Assembly: GCA_018241265.1 (NCBI GenBank)
Contig: JAFEEF010000067.1
Coordinates: 1 to 64,000 of the forward strand
Length of the DNA: 64,000 nt
Direction of reading: 5' to 3'
Source: Pseudomonadota bacterium
GTDB lineage: Bacteria > Pseudomonadota > Gammaproteobacteria > Burkholderiales > Burkholderiaceae_C
Shown here piece by piece: positions 41,029 through 49,439 of the stretch. The notes under the pieces were generated by a model that was not told the DNA's origin, made no database searches, and worked only from the letters and a program-made list of their open reading frames with translations. The translations under genes were made by a program, and so were the position numbers. The first letter of the stretch is position 1. Each line of letters opens with the position of its first letter.

Positions 41029-42000
41029 ATGGATGAACGCGGCGTCGCCGGGCAAGACATTCGGCGGCGCACGCGGCGCCTGTGCGTGATGGCCGGCCTG
41101 GCCATGCTGGCCGGATGCGCCTCCGCGCCGGCACCGACCCCGTCACGGGTTCCGGTGCCCGAGCCGCCGCCGCCGGCTGCGCCGCCCGTCGCAGCGCCGC
41201 CGCCGACTCCGCCGCCGCCGCTGAAGCCGCCTCGCATCGGCCTCGCGCTGGGCGGCGGTGCGGCGCGCGGCTTCGCGCACATCGGCGTGATCCAGGTGTT
41301 GGAGGAGAACCGCATACGCCCCGACCTCGTCGTCGGCACGTCGGCCGGCAGCCTCGTGGCGGCGCTCTATGCAGCGGGCAAGACGGGCGCGCAGCTCGGC
41401 CAGCTCGCCGAATCGATGGACGAGTCGGCCATCACCGACTGGGAGTTCCCGAGCCGTGCGCTGCTGCGCGGCGAGGCGCTGGCGCGCTACGTGCGCCAAC
41501 AGACCGGTGGTCGCACGATCGAGCAGATGCCGATCCCTCTGGGCATCGTCGCCACCGACCTCGACAGCGGGCAGGGCGTGCTGTTCCAGCGTGGCGATGC
41601 CGGGCTGGCGGTGCGCGCGTCGAGCGCGGTTCCGGCGGTCTTCCAGCCGGTCAAGATCGGCAGCCGCGAATACGTCGACGGCGGCCTGGTCGCGCCGGTG
41701 CCGGTGCACTATGCGCGCCAAATGGGCGCGGAGCTGGTCGTCGCGGTCGACATTTCAGCCGCGCCCGACGGCAATCCGACCAGCGACGCGATGCGGATGC
41801 TGCTGCAGACCTTCGCGATCATGGGGCGCAGCATCAACGGCTACGAATTGCGCGATGCCGACGTCGTGCTGCGGCCGCGGCTGCCGGGCGTCTCGAGTGC
41901 CGATTTCGCGTCGCGCAAGCGCTCGATCCAGGCAGGTCGCGACGCCGCGTTGGCTGCGCTGCCGCAACTCAAGGCGCGCATCGCCGCGCTGATGCACTGA
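41029..42000 (+). CDS. Patatin-like phospholipase lipoprotein
   Basis: A 323-residue protein of the patatin/RssA family. After an Arg-rich start there is a lipoprotein signal (MAGLAMLAGC, lipobox LAGC, Cys about 26), a long Pro/Ala-rich linker, and the catalytic domain: GLALGGGAARGFAHIGVI (oxyanion hole), VGTSAGSLVAA (GxSxG nucleophile), and EYVDGGLVAPVP (catalytic Asp in DGG). It should hydrolyse acyl chains of lipids at the membrane face. The gene diverges from cysI with about 140 bp between. Either the Met at 41029 or the later one at the lipobox could be the start. Confidence 0.87.
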   Translation: MDERGVAGQDIRRRTRRLCVMAGLAMLAGCASAPAPTPSRVPVPEPPPPAAPPVAAPPPTPPPPLKPPRIGLALGGGAARGFAHIGVIQVLEENRIRPDLVVGTSAGSLVAALYAAGKTGAQLGQLAESMDESAITDWEFPSRALLRGEALARYVRQQTGGRTIEQMPIPLGIVATDLDSGQGVLFQRGDAGLAVRASSAVPAVFQPVKIGSREYVDGGLVAPVPVHYARQMGAELVVAVDISAAPDGNPTSDAMRMLLQTFAIMGRSINGYELRDADVVLRPRLPGVSSADFASRKRSIQAGRDAALAALPQLKARIAALMH

Positions 42001-42010
42001 CCGCGCCAAA

Positions 42011-42037
42011 CAAAACGGCCCGGTAGGAACCGGGCCG
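42011..42037 (-). terminator. Terminator, phasin side
   Basis: CGGCCCGGT (42016-42024) and ACCGGGCCG (42029-42037) form a 9-bp stem with a 4-nt loop. On the minus strand it is followed by TTTTGTTT. It terminates the phasin transcript from the right and could also slow plus-strand transcripts from the patatin gene. Confidence 0.75.
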
Positions 42038-42204
42038 GAAGGTACCGAAAAGGTCAGGGTACCGAGGAGACAACCTTCAGGAAACCGCAAGCATCGCCTG
42101 CGGTATCGCTGGGAGCGCGACTCGGCCCGAAAAGTTTCACCGGCGCCGGCGAAAAACTGTAAGCGCCGGAAGCCGCCCGCGGGCGAGCGGCTTTCGCGCG
42201 GCCT

Positions 42205-42762
42205 TCAGGCGGTCGCGCGCTTGGCCTTGGCGGTCGCGGTCTGGGTGGCCTTGACGGCCGAATTGCTCAGCGCCTGGAAGTTGGCTTCGGCGACGTCGCT
42301 GGCTTGCTTGACGGCCTTCTGCACGCTTTCGAACGCGTTGTTGGCGGCCGACACGGCCGACTTGACGAGCGCGACGGCGTTTTCGGTGCCGGCCGGGGCG
42401 TTCTTCACGGCGGTGTCGACGACGGCCATGAACTTGATTTGCGCGTCAGCGGCGGTCGCTTCGGCGACCTTGGTGACTTCGGCGTTGGTCGCCGCGGCGA
42501 TGTCATAGACGTGACGGCTGTAGGCGGCAACCTTCTCGGCGGCGGGCTGGAGCAGGCCGGCTTGCAGCGCCAGCAGTTCCTGCGCGTCCTTCACCGACAG
42601 GGCGGCCTTGGTCGTTTCGGCGACTTCGCCGAGCGCGGCCTTGGTGGCTTGCAGGTTCAGCTCGACCAGCTTCTCGAGGCCTTCGAAGGCCTTGTTCGAG
42701 AGGCCGAACAGCATTTCGACGTTCGTCTTCTGGGCGGCAATCACTTGTTCAGGGGTCAGCAT
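42205..42762 (-). CDS. phaP: Phasin (PHA granule-associated protein)
   Basis: A 185-residue phasin that coats polyhydroxyalkanoate granules. The family start [21 protein letters not shown] is followed by amphipathic helices ([20 protein letters not shown], then [20 protein letters not shown]) and an Ala/Lys-rich tail ([11 protein letters not shown]). GGAG lies upstream of the ATG at 42762; an earlier ATG at 42825 falls inside a palindromic operator and is unlikely. Two palindromes with GTTGC half-sites lie 47-119 bp upstream and fit control by the PHA-responsive repressor PhaR. No other pha genes are in the window. Confidence 0.92.
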   Translation of the reverse strand: MLTPEQVIAAQKTNVEMLFGLSNKAFEGLEKLVELNLQATKAALGEVAETTKAALSVKDAQELLALQAGLLQPAAEKVAAYSRHVYDIAAATNAEVTKVAEATAADAQIKFMAVVDTAVKNAPAGTENAVALVKSAVSAANNAFESVQKAVKQASDVAEANFQALSNSAVKATQTATAKAKRATA

Positions 42763-42808
42763 GGAAGTTCTCCGGCGTAGGTTCGTGGACAGGGTGGCTC
42801 GGTGCGCT

Positions 42809-42825
42809 ATGTTGCACTGCAACAT
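42809..42825. promoter_or_regulatory. Palindromic operator upstream of phaP, site 1
   Basis: ATGTTGCA, C, TGCAACAT is a perfect 17-bp palindrome 47 bp before the phasin start. TGC-rich dyads upstream of phasin genes are known PhaR binding sites. Confidence 0.65.
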
Positions 42826-42866
42826 GACTCAGTATAGCGGCGACTCACCGGAGTTCAAGGGGTTTT

Positions 42867-42881
42867 TGTTGCGGCGCAACA
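42867..42881. promoter_or_regulatory. Palindromic operator upstream of phaP, site 2
   Basis: TGTTGCG, G, CGCAACA is a perfect 15-bp palindrome with the same TGTTGC half-site as site 1, whose centre is 57 bp away. Paired sites suggest cooperative or looping repression of phaP. Confidence 0.6.
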
Positions 42882-42965
42882 TGACAATCCCGTGCAGTGA
42901 GCGATGACTCGGTCATCCGTAGACGGCGACCCGGCGATCGCGGCCTCGCAAGGCCGGCGTCAACG

Positions 42966-43424
42966 ATGGAAGAATCGGGCGCCATGAAACAAACCTCCCC
43001 GGCGGCGGAATCGCGCACCGCCTACCGGCACCACACGCGACTGACGACGCGCTGGATGGACAACGACGCCTACGGACACATCAACAACGTCGTCTACTAC
43101 AGCCTGTTCGATACCGTCGTGAACAGCCATCTCATCGAGCGCGGCGTGCTCGACATCGAGCGCGGCGAGGTGATCGGCCTGGTGGTCGAGACGCATTGCA
43201 ACTACTACGCGCCGCTCGCATTTCCGCAGCCGGTCGACGCCGGCCTCCGGGTCGCGCACCTCGGCGCATCCAGCGTGCGCTACGAGATCGGCCTGTTCGC
43301 GGCCGATGCCGAGCTGACCGCGGCGCGCGGCCACTTCGTGCATGTCTATGTCGATCGTGCGACGCGGCGGCCGGTGCCGCTGCCCGATGCGCTGGTCCAC
43401 GTCTTGCGGGAGCTGCAGCCATGA
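42966..43424 (+). CDS. Acyl-CoA thioesterase (4HBT hotdog family)
   Basis: About 150 residues with a single hotdog domain. The active-site pattern TRWMDNDAYGHINNVVYYSLF (Asp, Gly-His, Asn-Asn, Tyr) matches 4-hydroxybenzoyl-CoA-thioesterase-type enzymes; substrate unknown. Either the ATG at 42966 or that at 42984 may be the start. The stop overlaps the next gene's start in ATGA form, linking it to the hydroxyacid dehydrogenase. Its promoter region is shared with the divergent phasin gene, so a role in PHA or fatty-acid turnover is possible but unproven. Confidence 0.87.
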   Translation: MEESGAMKQTSPAAESRTAYRHHTRLTTRWMDNDAYGHINNVVYYSLFDTVVNSHLIERGVLDIERGEVIGLVVETHCNYYAPLAFPQPVDAGLRVAHLGASSVRYEIGLFAADAELTAARGHFVHVYVDRATRRPVPLPDALVHVLRELQP

Positions 43425-44440
43425 ACCCGAGTTCCGAGCGCCGCACGCCGATTCGACCGGGCGTCCTCGTCGCACGCGCCGTCTTTCCCGACGTCGTCGC
43501 GCGCCTGGTCGAGCACGTCGATGTCGAGACCAACGACAACGACGAAATCTGGCCGCAGCCGGAGCTGATCCGGCGGCTGCAAGGCAAGGCCGGCGTGTTC
43601 GTGACCGGCGGCGAGAAGATCGATGCCGCGCTGCTCGCCGCGTGCCCCGGCTTGCGCGCGGTCTGCAGCATGGCGGTCGGCTACAACAACATCGACGTGC
43701 CGGCCTGCACCGCCGCAGGCGTGCTGGTCAGCAACGCGCCCGACGTGCTGACCGAGACCACCGCCGACTTCGGCTTCGCGCTGATGATGGCGACGGCGCG
43801 CCGCATCTCGGAGAGCGAACGGTTCCTGCGCAGCGGCCAGTGGCGGCACTGGGGCGTCGACATGTTCGCCGGCAGCGACGTGCACGGCGCGACGCTGGGC
43901 GTGCTCGGCATGGGCCGCATCGGCCAGGCGATCGCACGGCGCGGGGTGCTCGGCTTCGGCATGAAGGCGATCTACCACAACCGCTCGCGGCTGCCCGAAG
44001 CGGTCGAACACGGGCTCGGCGCACGCCATGTCGGCAAGGAAGAGCTGCTGCGGGAGGCGGACCACGTCGTGATCGTCGTGCCGTACAGCGCCGCGTCGCA
44101 CCACTTGGTCGGCGCCGCCGAGCTCGCGCTGATGAAGCCGACCGCGACGCTCACCAACATCGCGCGCGGCGGCATCGTCGACGACGCTGCGCTGGCGCGT
44201 GCACTGCAGGAGCGGCGCATTGCAGCCGCCGGCCTGGACGTGTTCGAGGGCGAGCCCGTCGTGCATCCCGACCTGCTGAGCTTGCCGAACGTCGTGCTGA
44301 CGCCGCACATCGCAAGCTCCAGCCTGCCGACGCGGCGCGCGATGGCGAATCTGGCGGTCGACAACCTGCTGGCCGCGCTGCGGATCGGTCAGCAAGCGGG
44401 CCGCCCGCCGACCGCGCTGAACCCGGAAGTCCTCGGATAG
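43421..44440 (+). CDS. D-2-hydroxyacid dehydrogenase (glyoxylate/hydroxypyruvate reductase type)
   Basis: A 339-residue NAD(P)-dependent dehydrogenase. The substrate domain is split around the Rossmann domain with GVLGMGRIGQAIARR. The catalytic Arg is in NIARGGIVDDAAL, the Glu in LDVFEGEP, and the His in LTPHIASSS. The overall pattern (MAVGYNNIDVPACTAAGV, then PDVLTETTADFGFALMMATA) is that of GhrB/2-ketogluconate reductase-like enzymes, which reduce glyoxylate or hydroxypyruvate. It is translationally coupled to the thioesterase gene. Cofactor preference cannot be read with certainty. Confidence 0.88.
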   Translation: MNPSSERRTPIRPGVLVARAVFPDVVARLVEHVDVETNDNDEIWPQPELIRRLQGKAGVFVTGGEKIDAALLAACPGLRAVCSMAVGYNNIDVPACTAAGVLVSNAPDVLTETTADFGFALMMATARRISESERFLRSGQWRHWGVDMFAGSDVHGATLGVLGMGRIGQAIARRGVLGFGMKAIYHNRSRLPEAVEHGLGARHVGKEELLREADHVVIVVPYSAASHHLVGAAELALMKPTATLTNIARGGIVDDAALARALQERRIAAAGLDVFEGEPVVHPDLLSLPNVVLTPHIASSSLPTRRAMANLAVDNLLAALRIGQQAGRPPTALNPEVLG

Positions 44441-44576
44441 CCGGACCGCCCGTCGGCGCGTGCCGTAGGAGCATCCCGACAGGCCGAGCCGGCCGAAGCC
44501 GACCGACGCCCCTGCGCGTCGCCGCGACCATCGGGCCATGCCGCGTTCCGGACGCGCGGCACCGCTGTTCAACCTG

Positions 44577-46673
44577 ATGGCCGACAAGACACCGCACCGC
44601 CCGAAGCGCCGACGATGGCCATGGATCGTCGGCGGCACGGTCGCGCTGATGGCGATCGGCATCGCGGCGGGCGAGGCGGCGGGGTGGCCCTTCCTCGGTC
44701 CGCCGCTGCAGCGCTGGCTCAGCGCCGTCCTGCATCGGGATGTCAGCTTCGCGGCGAACGGCCGGTCCGGCTCGACGATGCGCATAGGCTTGTTCGGCAC
44801 CATACGCGTGCGCGCCGGGCAGTTGTCGATCGGCTCGCCGGCGTGGTCCAAGGCGCCGTACATGCTGGAGGCGACCGACGCGCGGCTGGTGCTCGCCTAC
44901 CGCGACCTCTGGCACGCGTACCGGGGCGACGCGCTGCACGTCCGCGCGCTCGAAGCGAAGACACTCGACATGAACCTCGAGCGCGTGACCGATGGCCGGG
45001 CCAACTGGCAGTTCGGCAAGTCCGACCTGGACACGTCGCCCGAGCCGGCACGGCTGCCGACCTTCGGCGTGCTGCGCGTCGAGGCCGGCCGCGCGCGCTA
45101 CGACGATGCGATGCTGGCCGCGCAGGTCGACAGCCGCTTCAGCCTCGTCGAAGGATCGCGCGTGCCGTCGTCGGCGAGCGGCGGCGCGAGCGTCGTCGTC
45201 GGCAGGCCATCATCGGCGCAGCGCGCCGCATCGTCGCCGCCGGCCGGACTGCAGCTCAGCGCGACCGGGACCTACAAGCGCCTGCCGCTGCGCGTCGAGG
45301 CCCACACGACGGGCGTGCTGCCGCTGCTGGCCGATGACCGCTCGCTGTCGCTTCCGGTCACGATCGATGCGCGCGTCGGGCGCGCCGGGCTGCGCTTCGA
45401 CGGCGCGGCCACCGACGCGCTGCACCTCGGCGGTCTGCATGGCCGCTTCGAGGTCTACGGCCCCTCGCTGGCCGCGGCGGGCGATCCGCTCGGCGTCACG
45501 TTGCCGACCACCGCGCCGTTCCGCCTGAACGGAAGGCTGGTCAAGGACGGCACGCTCTGGAAGACGGTGATCGACACCGCGACCGTCGGCGAAAGCCATC
45601 TGTCGGGTGCCTTCACCTACGACAGCGGGCGAGCCCGGCCGTTGCTCGCGGGTCGGTTGCGCGGGAGCCGGTTGCTGCTCGCCGACCTCGCGCCGACGGT
45701 GGGCGCTCCGGTGCGCACCGGTGCCGCAGCACCGTCGGAGGCCGCATCGCAGCCGGCGCGCGCCGGCAAGGTGTTGCCGGACCGGCCCTTCGATCTGCCT
45801 TCGCTGCGGGCGATGGATGCGAACGTGCTGATCGACATCGACGACCTCGATCTCGGCAGCCACCTCTTGCAGCCGCTGCGCCCGTTGAAGACGCTGCTGG
45901 TGCTGGATCGCGGCGTGCTGACCCTGCGCGACATCGACGCGCGCACCGCCGACGGCCGGCTCGGCGGCACGCTGACCCTGGACGGCCGGCAGGAGATCGC
46001 GCTCTGGGCGGCGCGGCTGCGCTGGGCGGACGTCAGGCTCGAGCGCTGGATCCACCAGGCGCGTTCCGGCAACGCGCCGCCCTATATCGCAGGGCGTCTC
46101 GACGGCATCGCGTCGGTCGACGGCAAGGGTCGCTCGACCGCCGCGATCCTCGGCAGCCTGAACGGCACCGTGCGCACCTACCTGGCCGGCGGCCGGGTGT
46201 CGCACCTCGCGATCGAGGCCGCCGGCATCGACATCGCGCAGGCACTCGGCGTCATGATCAAGGGCGACGACGCGATGCCGATCGACTGCAGCATCGCCGA
46301 CCTGACGGCCGACAACGGTGTGCTCACGCCGCGTGCACTCGTGATCGACACGCGCGATTCGACGCTCTGGGTCGATGGCTCGCTGTCGCTCGCGACCGAG
46401 GCGCTGGACCTGAAGGTGATCGTCGAACCCAAGGACTTCAGCCCGATCGCACTGCGCTCGCCGATCCGCGTGCAAGGGACGCTGGGGAACCCGAAGGTCA
46501 AGCTCGAGAAAGGGCCGATCGCCGCACGCCTGGGCTCGGCCGCGTTGCTTGCGCTGGTCAATCCGCTCGCCGCGATCCTGCCGCTGATCGACACCGGTTC
46601 CAGCAAGGAGATCGAGACCGGGATGGCGAAGTGCAAGGCGGTCGGGCAGCGCGGACAAGCCCCGAAAGGCTGA
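44577..46673 (+). CDS. AsmA family protein
   Basis: A 698-residue inner-membrane-anchored protein. An N-terminal membrane helix (WPWIVGGTVALMAIGIAAGE) is followed by a long beta-rich periplasmic part. The AsmA N-terminal pattern (RWLSAVLHRDVSF, then GRANWQFGKSDL) and the C-terminal AsmA-2-like region (RTYLAGGRVSHLAIEAAGID, then DGSLSLATEALDLKVIVEPK, then IRVQGTLGNPKVKLEKGP) are clear. Family members are bridge-like proteins for lipid movement between membranes. An ATG at 44538 would add 13 residues; I prefer 44577 (MADKTPHRPKRR). It is convergent with the BLUF gene, 2 bp apart. Confidence 0.88.
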   Translation: MADKTPHRPKRRRWPWIVGGTVALMAIGIAAGEAAGWPFLGPPLQRWLSAVLHRDVSFAANGRSGSTMRIGLFGTIRVRAGQLSIGSPAWSKAPYMLEATDARLVLAYRDLWHAYRGDALHVRALEAKTLDMNLERVTDGRANWQFGKSDLDTSPEPARLPTFGVLRVEAGRARYDDAMLAAQVDSRFSLVEGSRVPSSASGGASVVVGRPSSAQRAASSPPAGLQLSATGTYKRLPLRVEAHTTGVLPLLADDRSLSLPVTIDARVGRAGLRFDGAATDALHLGGLHGRFEVYGPSLAAAGDPLGVTLPTTAPFRLNGRLVKDGTLWKTVIDTATVGESHLSGAFTYDSGRARPLLAGRLRGSRLLLADLAPTVGAPVRTGAAAPSEAASQPARAGKVLPDRPFDLPSLRAMDANVLIDIDDLDLGSHLLQPLRPLKTLLVLDRGVLTLRDIDARTADGRLGGTLTLDGRQEIALWAARLRWADVRLERWIHQARSGNAPPYIAGRLDGIASVDGKGRSTAAILGSLNGTVRTYLAGGRVSHLAIEAAGIDIAQALGVMIKGDDAMPIDCSIADLTADNGVLTPRALVIDTRDSTLWVDGSLSLATEALDLKVIVEPKDFSPIALRSPIRVQGTLGNPKVKLEKGPIAARLGSAALLALVNPLAAILPLIDTGSSKEIETGMAKCKAVGQRGQAPKG

Positions 46674-46675
46674 GG

Positions 46676-47086
46676 CTATTGCAGCAAATCGGCGCGCGCG
46701 GCAATCTGCGCGAAAGCGCTCAGCGCCGTCGGCCCGCGCAGACCGTTCGGGCCCTCGAAGCGATCGAGATCCTCGGACTCGCAGTAACCGCTCTTCCAGT
46801 CCTCGCGCAAGCGCGCGGCCGGCTCCATGGCCTCGTGCAGCACCGTCAGTTCGACATGGCGTCGATCGGCCTGGATGAGTTGCGCCAGCGCCCGCACCTC
46901 GACGGCGCCGCCTTCGAGCAATTGGCAGAAGCGCTCGCCGTCGAACAGCAACACGCCGCTGATGCCGATGGCCGGGTTGCGTGCGCGGGCGCGTACCGCG
47001 ATCGGCTGGAACGTGGCGAAATCCAGGCCCTCGGCGAGCCGACTAAGATACAAATATCGGTAGGTCAACAACGGGCCGGTAGGCAT
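46676..47086 (-). CDS. BLUF-domain blue-light sensor
   Basis: A 136-residue protein made almost only of a BLUF domain. The flavin-binding residues are conserved with the exact family spacing: Tyr13 (YLYLS), Asn37 (ARNPAIGISGVLLF) and Gln55 (RFCQLLEGG), separated by 24 and 18 residues as in AppA. The C-terminal 40 residues form a cap (DWKSGYCESEDLD, then ALSAFAQIAARADLLQ). No output domain is present, so it must act through a partner protein. It diverges from a Crp/Fnr-type regulator gene, about 115 bp away, which is one possible partner. The start at 47086 precedes the first strand. Confidence 0.9.
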   Translation of the reverse strand: MPTGPLLTYRYLYLSRLAEGLDFATFQPIAVRARARNPAIGISGVLLFDGERFCQLLEGGAVEVRALAQLIQADRRHVELTVLHEAMEPAARLREDWKSGYCESEDLDRFEGPNGLRGPTALSAFAQIAARADLLQ

Positions 47087-47153
47087 GGATGCGGGCAGAT
47101 CACGGGGTCCGGTCAGCGAAGCGCGCAATGTAGCCAGCGGTCCTCAGCGTCGT

Positions 47154-47169
47154 TATGTCGCACGACATA
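47154..47169. promoter_or_regulatory. Palindrome between BLUF and Crp/Fnr genes
   Basis: TATGTCG, CA, CGACATA is a perfect 16-bp palindrome, 32 bp before the Crp/Fnr-type start and 68 bp before the BLUF start. It is well placed to be the regulator's own operator. Confidence 0.6.
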
Positions 47170-47200
47170 GCGCGGCCGGACAGCGGGTGCCGGAGCCGGC

Positions 47201-47938
47201 ATGAAGATCGTCGCCTGCCGGGAATGTCCCTTGCGCGCGCTGCCGGCGTTCGTCGATGCGTCTCCCGACGAGTTGGCGCTGATCGAGTCGCTCAAGCAGC
47301 GGCAGATCGGCCTGCCGGCGGATGCCGCGATCATCGACGAGGGGCAGGAGGACGCGCCGCTCTACACGCTGCTGTCCGGCTGGGCATTTCGCTACAAGAC
47401 GTTGTCCGACGGGCGTCGTCAGATCCTCAACTTCCTGTTGCCGGGCGACTTCATCGGCGTCCAGCAGAAGATGGCCGACGCGTCGCCGCACGGCGTGCAG
47501 GCGCTGACCGACGTGCTGCTGTGCGTGTTCCAGCGCGACGCGCTGTGGGCGTTGCACCGCGGCGCGCCGCGGCTGAGCTTCAGCGTCACCTGGCTCACCG
47601 CGCACGAGGAATCGCTCGTCGACGACACGCTGCTGTCGGTCGGCCGCCGCAGTGCCGAGGAGCGCATCGCGAGCCTGCTCGTGATGATGTACAAGCGCGC
47701 CGCGACGATCGACGAGCACCATGGCGCGAACGGCGTCGCCTTTCCGCTCACGCAGCAGCACATCGCCGACGGGCTCGGGCTGTCGTTGGTGCACACCAAC
47801 AAGACCTTGCGCAAGCTCGAGCGGCGTGGCTTGCACCGCATCGAGAACGGACGGCTGTACCTGCGCGACGCGAAGTCGCTGCAGCAGCTCGCAGACGTCT
47901 ACGGCCAGGGCGACCTGGCGCCTCGACCGCTGATCTGA
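47201..47938 (+). CDS. Crp/Fnr-family transcription regulator
   Basis: A 245-residue regulator. Residues 25-130 form the cyclic-nucleotide-binding-type beta-roll (EDAPLYTLLSGWAFRYKTLS, then LNFLLPGDFIGVQQ). A dimerisation helix follows, and the C-terminal winged helix (PLTQQHIADGLGLSLVHTNK) contacts DNA. Two N-terminal cysteines (ACRECPLR) recall FNR, but the full FNR cluster (four Cys) is not present, so oxygen sensing is not certain. A perfect palindrome lies just upstream. The divergent neighbour is a BLUF photoreceptor. Confidence 0.88.
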   Translation: MKIVACRECPLRALPAFVDASPDELALIESLKQRQIGLPADAAIIDEGQEDAPLYTLLSGWAFRYKTLSDGRRQILNFLLPGDFIGVQQKMADASPHGVQALTDVLLCVFQRDALWALHRGAPRLSFSVTWLTAHEESLVDDTLLSVGRRSAEERIASLLVMMYKRAATIDEHHGANGVAFPLTQQHIADGLGLSLVHTNKTLRKLERRGLHRIENGRLYLRDAKSLQQLADVYGQGDLAPRPLI

Positions 47939-48310
47939 CGCCCGCGCCAGCGCGCGTCGGCGTGCTCCTACGCGCGGATCGGCGCCGGTCCCACCGCGTG
48001 CGCGGATCGCTTCCGATCGGCTGGATTTTCAGCGGTCGTTAACCTTTGTTGCGTCGACGAACAACCCCTCCACTTGCTGGTCGCTACGGTCGAGAACGAG
48101 GAGTACACACCATGCGATCCGATTGAAGCGCGCTCGAACGAACCTCCGCATCGCGAGTCCGACCGTGCACGCCGCCGTCGCGCCGCATTCGACGCCGAGG
48201 CTCTGCACCGAATTCGCGAGATAAGCGGCCGTTACCGACGTTCTCCAGCCATCGCCGTCACCCCGTCACCCGTCCAATCCCGCGTACGCGTCGACCTGAA
48301 GGAGTCCACC
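47939..48310. other. Intergenic stretch between the Crp/Fnr gene and the secreted protein
   Basis: I see no supported gene in these 372 bp. They contain a 4-codon reading frame behind GAGGAG at about 48100 and the ribosome-binding site GGAGTCCACC of the gene at 48311. The promoter of that gene should lie here. Confidence 0.5.
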
Positions 48311-49051
48311 ATGCGCCCCGCACACCTCGCCCACGCTTCAGCGTCTGCCGCGGCGGCGGGGCGACGGTTGCGGCCGCTGCAGGCGGCTTGCATGCTCGGG
48401 CTCGCAGGCTGTGCGATCGCGGGCCATGCGCAGGACGCCGGCTCTGCGCCGGCGGAGCCGCCCCCACTCGCCTCGATCGCTGCCGGCACCGGCGGCGACG
48501 CTGAGGGGCCGCCGACCACGGGCGCGCTGGCCGCGGCGTGGCGCCAGGGCGGCGTGCCGTTGACGGCGCCGCGCGGCCCGGCGCCGGACCTGGCGCGCAT
48601 CGACACCACGACGACGGTGCAGCGCCCGGTGCCGGGTACCGCACTGCAGGCGGGCGACCGTGCGGAGATTACCGGCCTGGGCTACCGCTGGTGGACGAGT
48701 CGCGGCGCGACCGACATCGGCTTCGGCCTCGGCTCGGTCGGCTACGTGGTACGCCCGTACGGGGGCATGTCGTCGGAAGCGCCGATGCTGGCGTCGACCG
48801 CGACCAGCGTGAGCGTCGGCGTCCGCTACCACGCGAATGAACGCTCGGTCGTCTATGCCGATGCGTCGGCCGCGCCGGGGTTCGACCGGGGTGACGCCTA
48901 CTTCACCAAGGTCGGCATCGAATGGAAGGCGGCGAGCTCTCCGCTCAGCCTGGTGCACGGCGGGATCGGGTTTCAGCTCGACAACACCAGCCGGATGACC
49001 TTCCGCGTCCGCCGCGGCGGCCTCGGCGTGTATCTGCGCAGCGAGTTCTGA
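48311..49051 (+). CDS. Secreted or outer-membrane hypothetical protein
   Basis: A 246-residue exported protein: a long signal region (RRLRPLQAACMLGLAGCAIA, cleavage near GHAQ), a Pro/Ala-rich linker, then a beta-rich domain of about 150 residues (GLGYRWWTSRGATDIGFGLG, then VSVGVRYHANERSVVYADAS, then MTFRVRRGGLGVYLRSEF). The alternating pattern and the terminal Phe suggest a small outer-membrane beta-barrel, but I do not recognise a family. GGAG sits 7 nt before the ATG. It may be monocistronic, ending 29 bp before the convergent BON gene. Confidence 0.6.
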   Translation: MRPAHLAHASASAAAAGRRLRPLQAACMLGLAGCAIAGHAQDAGSAPAEPPPLASIAAGTGGDAEGPPTTGALAAAWRQGGVPLTAPRGPAPDLARIDTTTTVQRPVPGTALQAGDRAEITGLGYRWWTSRGATDIGFGLGSVGYVVRPYGGMSSEAPMLASTATSVSVGVRYHANERSVVYADASAAPGFDRGDAYFTKVGIEWKAASSPLSLVHGGIGFQLDNTSRMTFRVRRGGLGVYLRSEF

Positions 49052-49080
49052 AGCCTCCCGCACGCTGCGCAGGCGGCTGC

Positions 49081-49395
49081 TCAGGGTCGCACCGCGATTT
49101 CGTTCTTCACCTCCCGCACGCCCTTGACGCTCATCGCGAGCTGGGCGGCGGTGCTCTTCTCGACCGAATTCTTCGCGAAACCCGACAACATCACGGTGCC
49201 GTTCAGGGTCTCGACCTTGATCGCCGCGGCATCGACGTTCTTGTTCTCGACCATCTTGGCCTTGACTTGCGTCGTGATCGTCGCGTCGTCGATGTATTCG
49301 CCGACCGTCGACTGGCCTCGGGTGACGGCGCATCCGGAAACGGCGATGACGGCCACGGCGGCCATCGCGGCGGAAAGGGCGGTACGCAGGTTCAC
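49081..49395 (-). CDS. BON-domain lipoprotein
   Basis: A 104-residue envelope protein. The signal MNLRTALSAAMAAVAVIAVSGC has a lipobox (VSGC). One BON domain fills the mature part (DATITTQVKAKMVENKNVDA, then IKVETLNGTVMLSGFAKN, then VKGVREVKNEI). BON proteins (OsmY-like) bind phospholipid and protect the envelope under osmotic or other stress. The start is a GTG at 49395 with GAGGAG about 7 nt upstream. It is the most downstream gene of a minus-strand stress cluster. Confidence 0.88.
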   Translation of the reverse strand: MNLRTALSAAMAAVAVIAVSGCAVTRGQSTVGEYIDDATITTQVKAKMVENKNVDAAAIKVETLNGTVMLSGFAKNSVEKSTAAQLAMSVKGVREVKNEIAVRP

Positions 49396-49439
49396 GGCAG
49401 AGCTCCTCGTTGCTCGAACTTTGGTTTTGACGGTGTCGG

